Assembly: GCA_963733145.1 (NCBI GenBank)
Contig: CAVTCJ010000013.1
Location: 700,623 to 764,622, forward strand
Direction: 5' to 3'
DNA: 64,000 bases
Origin: JAHIKV01 sp963733145
GTDB lineage: Bacteria > Planctomycetota > Planctomycetia > Pirellulales > Thermoguttaceae
Shown: one piece after another, positions 55,296 to 64,000 of the stretch
Layout: each line of letters opens with the position of its first letter
Numbering within the stretch: the first letter of the stretch is position 1
Made by a program: the position numbers and the translations under genes
Notes under the pieces: generated by a model
Databases searched by the model: none
Seen by the model: only the letters and a program-made list of their open reading frames with translations
Told to the model about the DNA's origin: nothing

Positions 55296-56666
55296 TCAGT
55301 GATTACCGAGTGTGAAAAAGAAAGTGCTTCCTTGGCCGGGTTGGGAATCGAGCCAGATTTTTCCGCAGTGGCATTTGACGATCCGCTGGCAGACGGCCAG
55401 GCCGATGCCCGTCCCCGCATATTTCTTCCGCGCGTGCAGCCGCTGGAAGATCACGAACAGCCGGTCCCAGTATTGCCGCTCGATGCCGATGCCGTTGTCC
55501 CGCACGGCGAAACGCCACTGGTCGCCGTCGCGTTCGGCCGAAACGTGGATTTCCGGGCGGCGCTCGCCGCGAAACTTGACGGCGTTTCCGATCAGATTTT
55601 GAAACAATTGGACCAGTTGGATTTCGTCGCCGCTGACCTCGGGCAGGGGATCGCGGGTAACGACCGCACCGCATTCCGCGATTACGGCTTCCAGATTCGA
55701 CAGCGCCCGCTCGATCACGGCGTTCAGATCGACCTTGAAGAAGGGTGTTCCATCGGTCCTCACCCGCGAAAAGTCCAGCAGGTCGGAGATCAACTGCTGC
55801 ATCCGCGCGACGCCCTCGACGATGTATTCAATAAACTGGTTGGCGTCGGCGTCGAGCCGGTCCTTGTAGCGTCGCTCGAGCAACTGCACATATCCAACCA
55901 CTACCCGTAGCGGCTCTTGCAGGTCGTGCGAGGCGACGTAGGCGAACTGTTCGAGTTCCTCGTTCGAGCGGGCCAGCTTCCCGGCCGTTCTAAGCAACCC
56001 TTCTTCGGCCGCTTTCCGCTCGCCGATCTCCTGTTCCAATCGGCGGTTGGCCGCTTCCAATTCGGCCGTCCGCCGGGCGACCATCTCCTCAAGGTGCTCG
56101 CGGTATCGGGCCAATTCCTCTTCGGCTTGCCTCCGTTCGGTGACGTCGGTGCAGGTGCCGATCCATTCGCGGATGCGGCCCTCGGCGTCCATCACCGGCA
56201 CGCCGCGAACGGTGAAAGCCCCGTATTGTCCATCGCGGCGGCGGATGCGGTACTCGGTCTGGTAGAGAACTCGTGCCTCGACCGACCGCCGCCAGATGTC
56301 CCTGGTCCGCTGCCGATCATCGGGATGAAGCGCATCGCTCCATCCCCACCCCAGGACTTCCTGCTTGCTCTGACCGGTGAAGGCCCGCCAGGAAGGAATG
56401 TCGACGACGACCTCGCCGTTGGCGTCCGTGGTCCAAACCATCGACGTCGTGGCGATGGTCAGCGAACGGTAGCGTTGTTCGCTTTCCTGCAGGGACCGTT
56501 CGGCCTGCAACCGCTGGCGGGCTTCGTTTTCCAACCGCCGAATCGAAGTCTCCAACTCGGCGGTCCGCTCGCGGACGAGTTGTTCCGGCGATTCGGCCGA
56601 TTTCGGCTGCCGGCGGGTCTTGCCCGAATCGCCCGATGATCGACGCTGATCTGCGGATTGGCTCAC
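55296..56666 (-). CDS. PAS-domain sensor histidine kinase
   Basis: 457 residues from a GTG start behind GGGGGGCG. N-terminal coiled coil (TAELETSIRRLENEARQRLQ), PAS plus PAC domain (about 85-210; WTTDANGEVVVDIPSWRAFT, IREWIGTCTDVTERR), second coiled coil, HisKA with the phospho-His in YVASHDLQEPLRVVVG, N box FQNLIGNAVKF, G1 DNGIGI and G2 GTGIGLAV. No membrane helices, so it senses a cytoplasmic signal. Phosphotransfer to the next gene is expected. Confidence 0.9.
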   Translation of the reverse strand: MSQSADQRRSSGDSGKTRRQPKSAESPEQLVRERTAELETSIRRLENEARQRLQAERSLQESEQRYRSLTIATTSMVWTTDANGEVVVDIPSWRAFTGQSKQEVLGWGWSDALHPDDRQRTRDIWRRSVEARVLYQTEYRIRRRDGQYGAFTVRGVPVMDAEGRIREWIGTCTDVTERRQAEEELARYREHLEEMVARRTAELEAANRRLEQEIGERKAAEEGLLRTAGKLARSNEELEQFAYVASHDLQEPLRVVVGYVQLLERRYKDRLDADANQFIEYIVEGVARMQQLISDLLDFSRVRTDGTPFFKVDLNAVIERALSNLEAVIAECGAVVTRDPLPEVSGDEIQLVQLFQNLIGNAVKFRGERRPEIHVSAERDGDQWRFAVRDNGIGIERQYWDRLFVIFQRLHARKKYAGTGIGLAVCQRIVKCHCGKIWLDSQPGQGSTFFFTLGNH

Positions 56667-56787
56667 GATTCGCCCCCCTCGTGCGTGCCATAGATACCCG
56701 CATTTTACATAGTTCACGTTAATATACCAGCCGGTCATTCGAGCGGTTTTTCGATTTTCGGCATTTAGGGCCGGCGAATCAATAAGT

Positions 56788-56832
56788 GGGGGACTGTCCC
56801 AATTTTCGTTCGACGAAAATGGGACTGTCCCC
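56788..56832. repeat. GGGGACTGTCCC hairpin repeat
   Basis: GGGGACTGTCCCAATTTTCG and its complement form a hairpin. Related motifs lie at 14920-15020. Confidence 0.75.
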
Positions 56833-57072
56833 TTCTGAAATGCGCGTCCCGCTCTGCCCCCCCGTGTATTCACGGGGCCCTAAATAGTCTAATTGCGGGT
56901 GCTCTCGACTATCGTCGCAGAGATAGGGAAGATGAGCAGATTATTCCGCCTCCCTCCCCTGGAGTAGTTGTGCTGCTTTTTTCGGATGTGTGATTTACTC
57001 CTCCCGTGCCGATAAGAACGATATGCGTGGTTGCACGATTTCTCCCTGGAACGCCTTTGAAATTCGCCCAAG

Positions 57073-57150
57073 GGTGGCACTGCTGGCTTGTCCAGCAGTG
57101 TGAAGCGTATTTCCCGGGGAACACTGCTGGACAAGCCAGCAGTGGCACCC
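57073..57150. repeat. GGTGCCACTGCTGGCTTGTC-type palindrome
   Basis: GGTGGCACTGCTGGCTTGTC and its near complement flank a short spacer just upstream of the outer-membrane factor gene. Confidence 0.8.
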
Positions 57151-57186
57151 ATTTTCGTACACATGTCCCTAGCGACTCGAAAAATT

Positions 57187-58716
57187 ATGCGTCGTGCCTA
57201 TGCCTTCATATTCGTTGTGGTGATAGCCGCGGGGGGGTGCGTATCTCCCGGCGAGTATTTCCGCAACGGACTGAAGGTCGGCCCGAACTATTGCCCCCCG
57301 CCGGCCGCGACGGAAAAGGACTGGATCGACGCCGACGACCATCAGGTCAGCACGGCGCCGGCCGATCTGGCCCGCTGGTGGACGGTTTTCCACGACCCCA
57401 AGCTGGACATGCTCGTTGAGACGGCCGTCCGGCAGAACCTCACGCTGCGTGAGGCGGGCTATCGCGTGCTCCAGGCCCGCGCGGCCAGGGCCATCGCCGC
57501 CGGGAACCTCTTCCCGCAACAACAAAACGCCTTCGGGGCCGAAGCCCGAGCCGCCGCCAGCGTGGCCACGGCGAACACGCAATTCCTCACCCAGCGGTTC
57601 TACGATCAGTGGGACGCCGGCTTCAATCTGGCCTGGGAACTGGATTTCTGGGGGCGATTCCGCCGCGCCGTCGAAGCGGCCGACGCCGATCTCGACGCTT
57701 CGGTCGCCAATTACGACCAGGCGCTGGTCACGCTGCTGGGCGACATCGCCTCGACTTACGTCGAAATCCGCACGCTCCAGCAGCGGATCGAACTGCTGCG
57801 GGCAAACGTAAAACTGCAGCGCGAGACGTACACCATCGCCGACGCCCGCTTCCGCGGCGGCCAGGTGAGCGAATTGGACGTCGATCAGGCCGCGAGCACG
57901 CTGGCCCAAACCGAGGCCGCCGTTCCGCAACTCGAGTTTCAACTCCGCGATGCGTCGAACCGGTTGTGCGTGCTGCTGGGCGTTCCGCCGGCCGATCTGC
58001 GGGCGACGCTGGCCGAGGGGCCGATTCCCGCCGCGCCGGCCGAGTTGGTCGTCGGCATCCCCGCCGATCTGCTGCGGCAACGGCCCGACGTCCGCCGCGC
58101 CGAACGGGAAATCCAGGCCCAAAGCGCCCGGGTGGGAATCGCCACGGCCGAACTTTACCCGCACATCGGCATCACCGGCACGTTGGACTATTCGGCCCAA
58201 AACTTCGACAATCTCTTCGGCAACAACGCCTTCCAGGGCAACATCGGCCCCTCGTTCCAATGGAACATCCTCAACTACGGCCGGCTGTTGAACAACATCC
58301 GCCTGCACGACGCCAGGCTCGCCCAGCAAATCGTGATCTATCAAAACCTGGTGTTGCAGGCCAACGCCGAGGCCGAGACCGGAATCTCGCGGTTCCTCCG
58401 CGGCCGCGAGCGGACGCAATTTCTACAGACCAGCGTCGTCGCCTCGCAGAAAGCGACCACAGTCGCCATCGCCCAGTACAAGGGCGGACTGATCGACTTC
58501 AACTGGGTGGCCATCGTCGAGCAGAACCTCGTCCAGCAGCAGGAACTGCTGGCCCAGACGCAGGGCGACACCACGCAAGGTTTGGTCCAAACCTATCGCG
58601 CCCTGGGTGGCGGCTGGCAGAACCCCTTCGAGGCGCCGCCGGCGGGCGTTCGGCCCGCGACCGCCGCCATGCCGATCCCTGCTCCTCTGAATCGGTTGCC
58701 GCCCGTTGCGCCCTGA
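57187..58716 (+). CDS. NodT-type outer membrane efflux lipoprotein
   Basis: 510 residues starting MRRAYAFIFVVVIAAGGC, with a lipobox ending in Cys. Two OEP repeats (VLQARAARAIAAGNLFPQQQ, GDIASTYVEIRTLQQRIELL, RPDVRRAEREIQAQSARVGI) mark the NodT branch of RND outer-membrane factors. A Met at 57163 is an alternative start. Partner permease and adaptor lie to the right on the opposite strand, so this pump is built from convergent units. Confidence 0.88.
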   Translation: MRRAYAFIFVVVIAAGGCVSPGEYFRNGLKVGPNYCPPPAATEKDWIDADDHQVSTAPADLARWWTVFHDPKLDMLVETAVRQNLTLREAGYRVLQARAARAIAAGNLFPQQQNAFGAEARAAASVATANTQFLTQRFYDQWDAGFNLAWELDFWGRFRRAVEAADADLDASVANYDQALVTLLGDIASTYVEIRTLQQRIELLRANVKLQRETYTIADARFRGGQVSELDVDQAASTLAQTEAAVPQLEFQLRDASNRLCVLLGVPPADLRATLAEGPIPAAPAELVVGIPADLLRQRPDVRRAEREIQAQSARVGIATAELYPHIGITGTLDYSAQNFDNLFGNNAFQGNIGPSFQWNILNYGRLLNNIRLHDARLAQQIVIYQNLVLQANAEAETGISRFLRGRERTQFLQTSVVASQKATTVAIAQYKGGLIDFNWVAIVEQNLVQQQELLAQTQGDTTQGLVQTYRALGGGWQNPFEAPPAGVRPATAAMPIPAPLNRLPPVAP

Positions 58717-58739
58717 GATTCATTGCCGGGTGAACCCCG

Positions 58740-58880
58740 CTCTCCCGCTGGTTCCCATGCTCCGCATGGGAACCCACTGCCCGGATGCTCCGCGTCCGTT
58801 CCCGAAACATCGCCTGACCGCACACATTTCACGGACGCAGAGCGTCCGGGCAGTGCGTTACGACGCGGAGCCTCGTAACG
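58740..58880. repeat. cluster of GTTCCCATGCTCCGC repeats
   Basis: GTTCCCATGCTCCGCATGGG palindrome followed by GGACGCAGAGCGTCC units and a further inverted pair around 58855-58880. It lies between convergent genes and may terminate both. The same units occur at 62290-62495. Confidence 0.75.
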
Positions 58881-58892
58881 AGGCGCTCCGGC

Positions 58893-61800
58893 TTATTTTT
58901 CGGTCGATCCGCCTGCCGGCTTGCGTCCCATCCGCATGATGACGTAGAAGAAAACCGGCGTGAGTATGACGCCGAAGAAAGTGACGCCCAACATGCCGCT
59001 GAAGACGGCCGTGCCCAGCGAGCGGCGCATTTCGGCCCCGGCGCCGACGCCCAACAGCAGCGGGACCACGCCCAGGATGAAGGCGAAGGAGGTCATCACG
59101 ATCGGCCGCAGCCGCAGCCGGGAGGCCTCGACGGTGGCTTCCCGCAGCGGCTTGCCCTCCTTGAGCAACTGATCGGCGAACTCGACGATCAGGATCGCGT
59201 TTTTCGCCGCCAGGCCGACCAGCACGAGGAACCCGATCTGCACGAAGATGTCGATCGGCAGCGCGGCGATCAACATGCCCGAGGCCGCGCAGAGCAAACA
59301 CATGGGCACGACCAGGATGACGGCCATCGGCAGTTTCCAGCTTTCGTATTTGGCGGCGAGGACCAAAAAGATCAGGGCCGTGCCGATGGCGAAGACGTAG
59401 ATGCCCACGTTTCCGGCCAGGATTTGCAGGTACATGATCTCGGTCCACTGGTAGGAGGCGTGTTCCTTGTCGGCCAGCCGCTGCATGATGTCGATCACTT
59501 GGCCGGAGCTTGTGCCGGGGGCGGGGTTGCCGACCACGGGCGCGAGGAGCGCATGTTGTAGCGCATGACCATCACCGGCCCGCCGATGTTTTCGGCCTTG
59601 AAGAGCGTGGCCAGGGGGACCATTTCCTGCCGCTTGTTGCGGACCTTGAGTTGCGAGAGTTCGGAGACCTTCGTGCGGTAATCCTCCTCGGCCAGCACGT
59701 TCACCTGCCAGGTGCGGCCGAATTTGTTGAACAGGTTGACGAAGTATCCGCCCATGTAGACTTGCAGGGTATTGAACACGTCGTTCATGGCCACGCCGAG
59801 CGATTCGCACTTGGTGCGGTCGATGTCGAGGTAGATCTGCGGCGTGTCGGCGCGGAACATGGTGAACACGCCGACCAGGCGCGGGTCGCGGTTGGCCTCG
59901 TCGACCAGCTTGTCGGTGGTGGTCTGAAGTTCGTCGAGATCGACGTATCCGAGTTGCTCGACTTGCAGCTTGAAGCCGCCGCCGTTGCCCAGCCCTTGGA
60001 TCGGCGGGGCGCGGAAGACCTGGATTTGCGCCTCGTCGATCTCGGCGGCGAACCGCTTCCGCAACTCGGCCGCGATTACGGCGTCGTACTTTTTGTGGCC
60101 GTGCCGCTCCTCGAACGGTTCGAGAATCACGAAGCAGGAGCCGAAGTTCGAGCCATTGGCGTTGAGCATGAACGACTGGCCGGAGACGGACAGCGTGTGG
60201 GCGATGCCGGGGATGTGCGGATAACGCTTCGGGTCCGACTTGTCGCCCAGCGCGATGCGGTCGATCAGGGCCATGATCTCTTTCGTCCGCCCGACCGCGG
60301 CCGAGTCGGGCAACTGGACGTTGACCAGCAGATAGCCCTGGTCCTGCTCGGGAATGAACGCCTTGGGGGCCTTGTTCATCGTCCAGCCGGTCGTCAGCAG
60401 CAAGCCGCCGTAGACCAGCAGCACGATGACGCACAGCCGGACCAGCCCGCCGATCGTCCGGCCGTACAAATTCGTAAACACGTCGAAGAGCCGGTTGAAG
60501 GCCTTGAAGAACTTCGACAGCGCGGCGTTGACCGGGGTGATGATGAACCAGCCGATCGCCCCGCCGAGCACGGCGCCGGGCGTCATGACGGCGAAGAACG
60601 TCGGCCAGGGCAGCCCGGCTTCTTCGGCGTCGGAAGGCAGGCCCAAAGCGGCGGCGAAATACGTCTTTGCCGCCCAAACCGCCGCGAATCCGCCGACGGC
60701 CGCGAATATCCACCAGGGCAACGCCTCGTGGCGCGGGTGGCCGTGCTCGTCGAGCTGCTGCTTCTCGAAAATGGCCACCGCCCGGGACGGAGTGAGCGTC
60801 ATCGCGTTGATGGCCGAAATAATCATCGCCGACGATATGACCAGGGCGAACTGCCGGAAGAACTGGCCGCTCACGCCGGGCAGAAACACGCTCGGCAGAA
60901 ACACCGAACTGAGCACCAGCGTAATGGCGATGATCGGCCCGGTGATCTCGGCCATGGCGCGGATCGTGGCCTCCTTCGGTCTATAGCCGAGCGACATCTG
61001 CCGCTCGACGTTTTCCAGCACGACTATCGCGTCGTCCACCACGATTCCGATGGCCAGCACCATGCCGAAGAGCGTGAGGTTGTTCAGGCTGAAGCCCATC
61101 AGCGCCATCACGGCGAAAGTGCCGACCAGCGAGACGGGCACGTCGATCATCGGCAGGATCATCGCCCGCCAGTCCTGCAAGAACAGCAGCACCACGATGG
61201 CCACCAGAATAATGGCGTCGCGGAGGGTTTTGAAAACCTCGTCCACCGATTCCTGGATGAAGGGGGTGGTGTCGTAAACGATGCGGTATTCGAGACCCTG
61301 GGGGAACGACTTCGACAGCTTCCGCATCGTGGCCTTGACTTCTTTGGCCACGTCCATGGCGTTCGAGCCGGGCAACTGGAACACGGCCAGCCCGACCGAC
61401 GGCATGCCGTCGAGGTGGCAGGTTTGATCGTACATCTGGGCGCCGAGTTCGACGCGGCCTACGTCGCGGAGCCGCACGATCTGGCTCGACATCCGCCCCT
61501 CGGTTCTGTCGCCCTGGCTGGTCTTAATGATGATGTCGGCGAACTGATCCGGATCGACCAACCGCCCCAGCGTGGTCATGGTGAATTGGAAGACCTGGCC
61601 CTTGGGCACGGGCGGCTGCCCGATCTGCCCGGCCGCCACCTGCACGTTCTGGTTTTGGATGGCGTTCAGCACGTCGGTGGTGGTCAGGTTCCGCGAGGCC
61701 ATTTTCTGCGGATCGAGCCAGACGCGCATGCTGTAATCGCGCTGGCCGAGATAATTCACGTCGCCCACGCCGTCGATCGCCGCCAGTTCGTCCTTGATCT

Positions 61801-62285
61801 GGATGGTGGCGTAGTTCGACAGATAGATGTCGTCGTAGCGGCCGTCGGGCGAGATCAGGTTGACGCACAGCAGGATGCTCGGCGATTTCTTCTTGGTGTT
61901 TACGCCTTGCACCTGCACCTCGCGGGGCAACTGCGACATGGCCATCGCCACGCGGTTCTGCACCAGCACCTGAGCCATGTTCAAGTCGGTGCCCAACTCG
62001 AAGGTCACGGTCAGGACGTAGGACCCGTCGTTGGTGCATTGCGACGACATGTAGAGCATCCGCTCGACGCCGTTGACCTGCTGCTCGATGGGGGCGGCGA
62101 CGCTGTCGGCCACCACCTGGGCGCTCGCGCCGGGATAGTTCGCCATCACCGAGACGGTCGGCGGCGTGATGTCCGGGATACTGCGCCACCGGCAGCATGA
62201 AGGCCGTCACCCCGCCGGCCAGCAGAATGACCAGCGAGACGACCCAGGCGAATATCGGACGTTCGATGAAAAACTTGGCGAACAT
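58893..62285 (-). CDS. RND (AcrB/HAE1-type) efflux permease, two frameshifts
   Basis: About 1130 residues starting MFAKFFIERPIFAWVVSLVI. Breaks near 62160 and 59505 join three frames. Visible RND features: PGASAQVVADSVAAPIEQQV, GIVVDDAIVVLENVERQM with the proton-relay Asp pair, and the C-terminal VGLAAKNAILIVEFADQLL. It has the extended loop region near residues 470-550. Acts with the adaptor encoded upstream and the NodT protein. Confidence 0.88.
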
Positions 62286-62289
62286 GCTT

Positions 62290-62495
62290 GCTCCTCGTTC
62301 CCGTACTCCGCGTGGGAACGCACTGCCGTGCCAACCTTCTCGTTCCCATGCTCCGCGTGGGAACGCACTGCCCGGACGCTCTGCGTCCGTTCCCGGCGTG
62401 TTACATCATCACTCCCCTTCCGCCTTTACATCTCACCCGCCGACGCGGAGCGTCGGAACAGTCGGTTCCCATGCGGAGCATGGGAACCAGGGGCG
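62290..62495. repeat. cluster of GTTCCCATGCTCCGC repeats inside efflux operon
   Basis: Several CTCGTTCCCATGCTCCGCGT units in direct and inverted order separate the adaptor from the permease. Shared with 58740-58880. No gene. Confidence 0.75.
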
Positions 62496-62497
62496 TG

Positions 62498-63764
62498 CTA
62501 TTTCTGTTTGCCCCCGCTCTCCGCCGCGATCGGCTTCGGCGTGACGTGCATCCCCGCTTGGACGAACTGCAACCCGCCGACGATGATCCGCTCTCCCAGC
62601 CGGATGCTGTCGAAGGATTTCTCGCCGGGCGGAGCATTTGCGTCGGCCGGCCTCATGCCGGTTTCGGTGCGGATAAGTTTGACGGGAATCACGACTTGCA
62701 GCCCGTCCGGCTGCTGGGCGCCCAGCTCGATCGTCCGATACTCGACAATGTCTTTCTCGTTCACGACTTTCAGATACTTCTTTCCCTGGTCCGTTCCGAT
62801 CGCCTTTTGCGGAACGAGGATCGCGTTGTGCGGACGGCCCATCGGCAGGCGGATGCGGACGAACATGCCGGGCGTCAATTGCCGCTGGTGTTTGTAATTC
62901 AGCGAGGGATTGGAGAACGTGCCGCGGATCTGGAGGGTGCCGGTGCTCGGATCGATCTGGTTGTTGACGAAATCGATGCGGCCCGCGTGCGGATAGCGGT
63001 CGCCCTCGTCGGCCAGGCCCATCTCGACCGGGAAGCCTTCCTGCTCCTCTTTCCGATCGATTTGTCCCTGTTCGATCGCCCGCTGGATGCCGAGCAAGGT
63101 TTGTTCGTCGATGTCGAAATAGGCGTACATCGGGTCCTGCGAGACGACCGTGGTCAGCAGGGTCGTGTCCTGTTTGACCAGGTTGCCGACGGTCAGCAGG
63201 TTGCGGCCCACGATGCCGTCGATGCGGGAGGTGATTCGCGTGAACTCGACGTTCAGCCGGGCCGCTTCCGCGCCGGCCTTGGCGGCGGCGACCGCGGCGG
63301 CGGCTTCGTCCCGCGAGGCGGCGTACTTGTCCACGTCCTGCTGGCTGATCGCGCCCGGCGTTTTGGCAATAGCCACCGCCCGGGCGTAGTCGGCCTTCGC
63401 CAGTTTCAAGCGGGCCTCGGCCAACTTCACTTGGCTGAGAGCCACGTCCAAGGCGGCCTGATAGGGACGCGGGTCGATCAGGAACAACCGCTGTCCGGCC
63501 TTCACCTCGGCGCCCGGTGTGAAATCGACGGTGTCGAGATAGCCCGTCACGCGGGCCTGCACATTTACCGACTTCGGGCGCCTCGATACGACCGGTAAAG
63601 AACGTATAATCGGTCACTTTTCGCGCGGTCGGCTCGGTCACTCGAACAATCGGCCCGGTGTCCGACGAATCCGACTGCGATTGGTTCTCCTCATGGGAAC
63701 AACCCAAGCCGAGGCACATAAGTGCAAACAGGGCTTGCAGCAACACTGTTCTGAGCGGGCACAT
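62498..63764 (-). CDS. RND periplasmic adaptor lipoprotein, one frameshift
   Basis: About 422 residues starting MCPLRTVLLQALFALMCLGL with a lipobox ending LGC. A shift near 63570 joins the N-terminus (ARKVTDYTFFTGRIEAP) to the lipoyl domain (ARVTGYLDTVDFTPGAEVKA), helical hairpin and barrel (ITSRIDGIVGRNLLTVGNLV). First gene of the leftward permease operon. Confidence 0.87.
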
Positions 63765-64000
63765 GGGAGTGTGGTGTGCGGGGCGGGAATGGCGAATGGG
63801 TATGCGCGTACTGCTCAATCATACACCGCAATTCGACGCCATAACGATCGTTTGACCCGGAGCCAGCGGCGACGGGAGAGCCGCGACCAAAACCTGCAAC
63901 CAAAATCGGGGTGGCAGTTGAACTCCCCTTGCCGCTTCCGAACCCGTGCCGAAGCACGGGCCTATTACCGCCTGCGGCGGAAACGCCCGTGGACGGGCGT
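63765..64000. other. window edge, intergenic with repeat
   Basis: Contains one CCCGGAGCCAGCGGCGACGG unit near 63857 (related to 5880-6002) and a CGTGCCGAAGCACGGGC palindrome near 63946. No gene start or end is visible. Confidence 0.5.

Noticed and set aside
59510..62200. Long open frame antisense to the RND permease (also 4130-5455 and 43072-44364 opposite other genes)
   Set aside because: High GC content keeps the antisense frames open. The sense strand shows clear family motifs and the antisense products are low-complexity, His/Asp/Arg-rich sequence.

Overview
This is a GC-rich bacterial chromosome segment, most likely from a planctomycete of the Pirellulales type. Supporting signs are a secreted protein with a PEP-CTERM tail, a BBP7-like outer-membrane barrel protein, many families of palindromic intergenic repeats, and an integrase family I associate with Planctomycetes. 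Many conserved genes are cut by single-base frameshifts in otherwise good sequence, both in the chromosome and in the mobile DNA. The source is therefore probably a lightly polished assembly, and I give corrected gene extents wherever the next frame restores the family pattern.

Layout. At 1-5.6 kb there is a leftward RND efflux operon (outer-membrane factor, adaptor, permease). At 6-15 kb there are scattered small and secreted genes: two lipoproteins, a Tat-exported aldo/keto reductase, a MATE exporter and a cold-shock protein with a partial duplicate of its leader. At 15.4-17.1 kb lie tRNA-Gly(CCC) and a damaged ISKra4-like transposase.

The centre of interest is 17.2-43.0 kb, a stack of integrated elements in a tRNA-Lys(UUU) gene. 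Two identical tRNA 5' halves (17214, 28531) and two 3' halves (39362 intact, 42963 decayed) all break at the same anticodon-loop core, ACTTTT. They divide the stack into element A (two integrases, ParB-like and Mini-A/Spo11-like proteins, terminase, prohead protease), element B (two integrases, HTH proteins, a replication-type protein, major capsid, tail tape measure) and element C (a dead RAYT transposase and a PHP-SMC ATPase that may be a defence gene). In the sequence as given, B splits the tRNA-Lys gene, and exact excision of B would restore a perfect 73-nt tRNA. A and B have non-overlapping virion genes. They also share two structured leader RNAs with compensatory base changes: a multi-helix RNA in front of the integrase operons and a pseudoknot-like leader in front of the other operons.

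At 43-64 kb the chromosome resumes. It carries a CrtI-like FAD oxidoreductase, secreted and surface proteins, an ACP plus ketoacyl synthase pair, a nucleotidyltransferase-like protein, a phosphoesterase, a histidine kinase/response regulator pair and a second RND efflux set arranged convergently. Palindromic repeats of at least six families fill most of the intergenic gaps.
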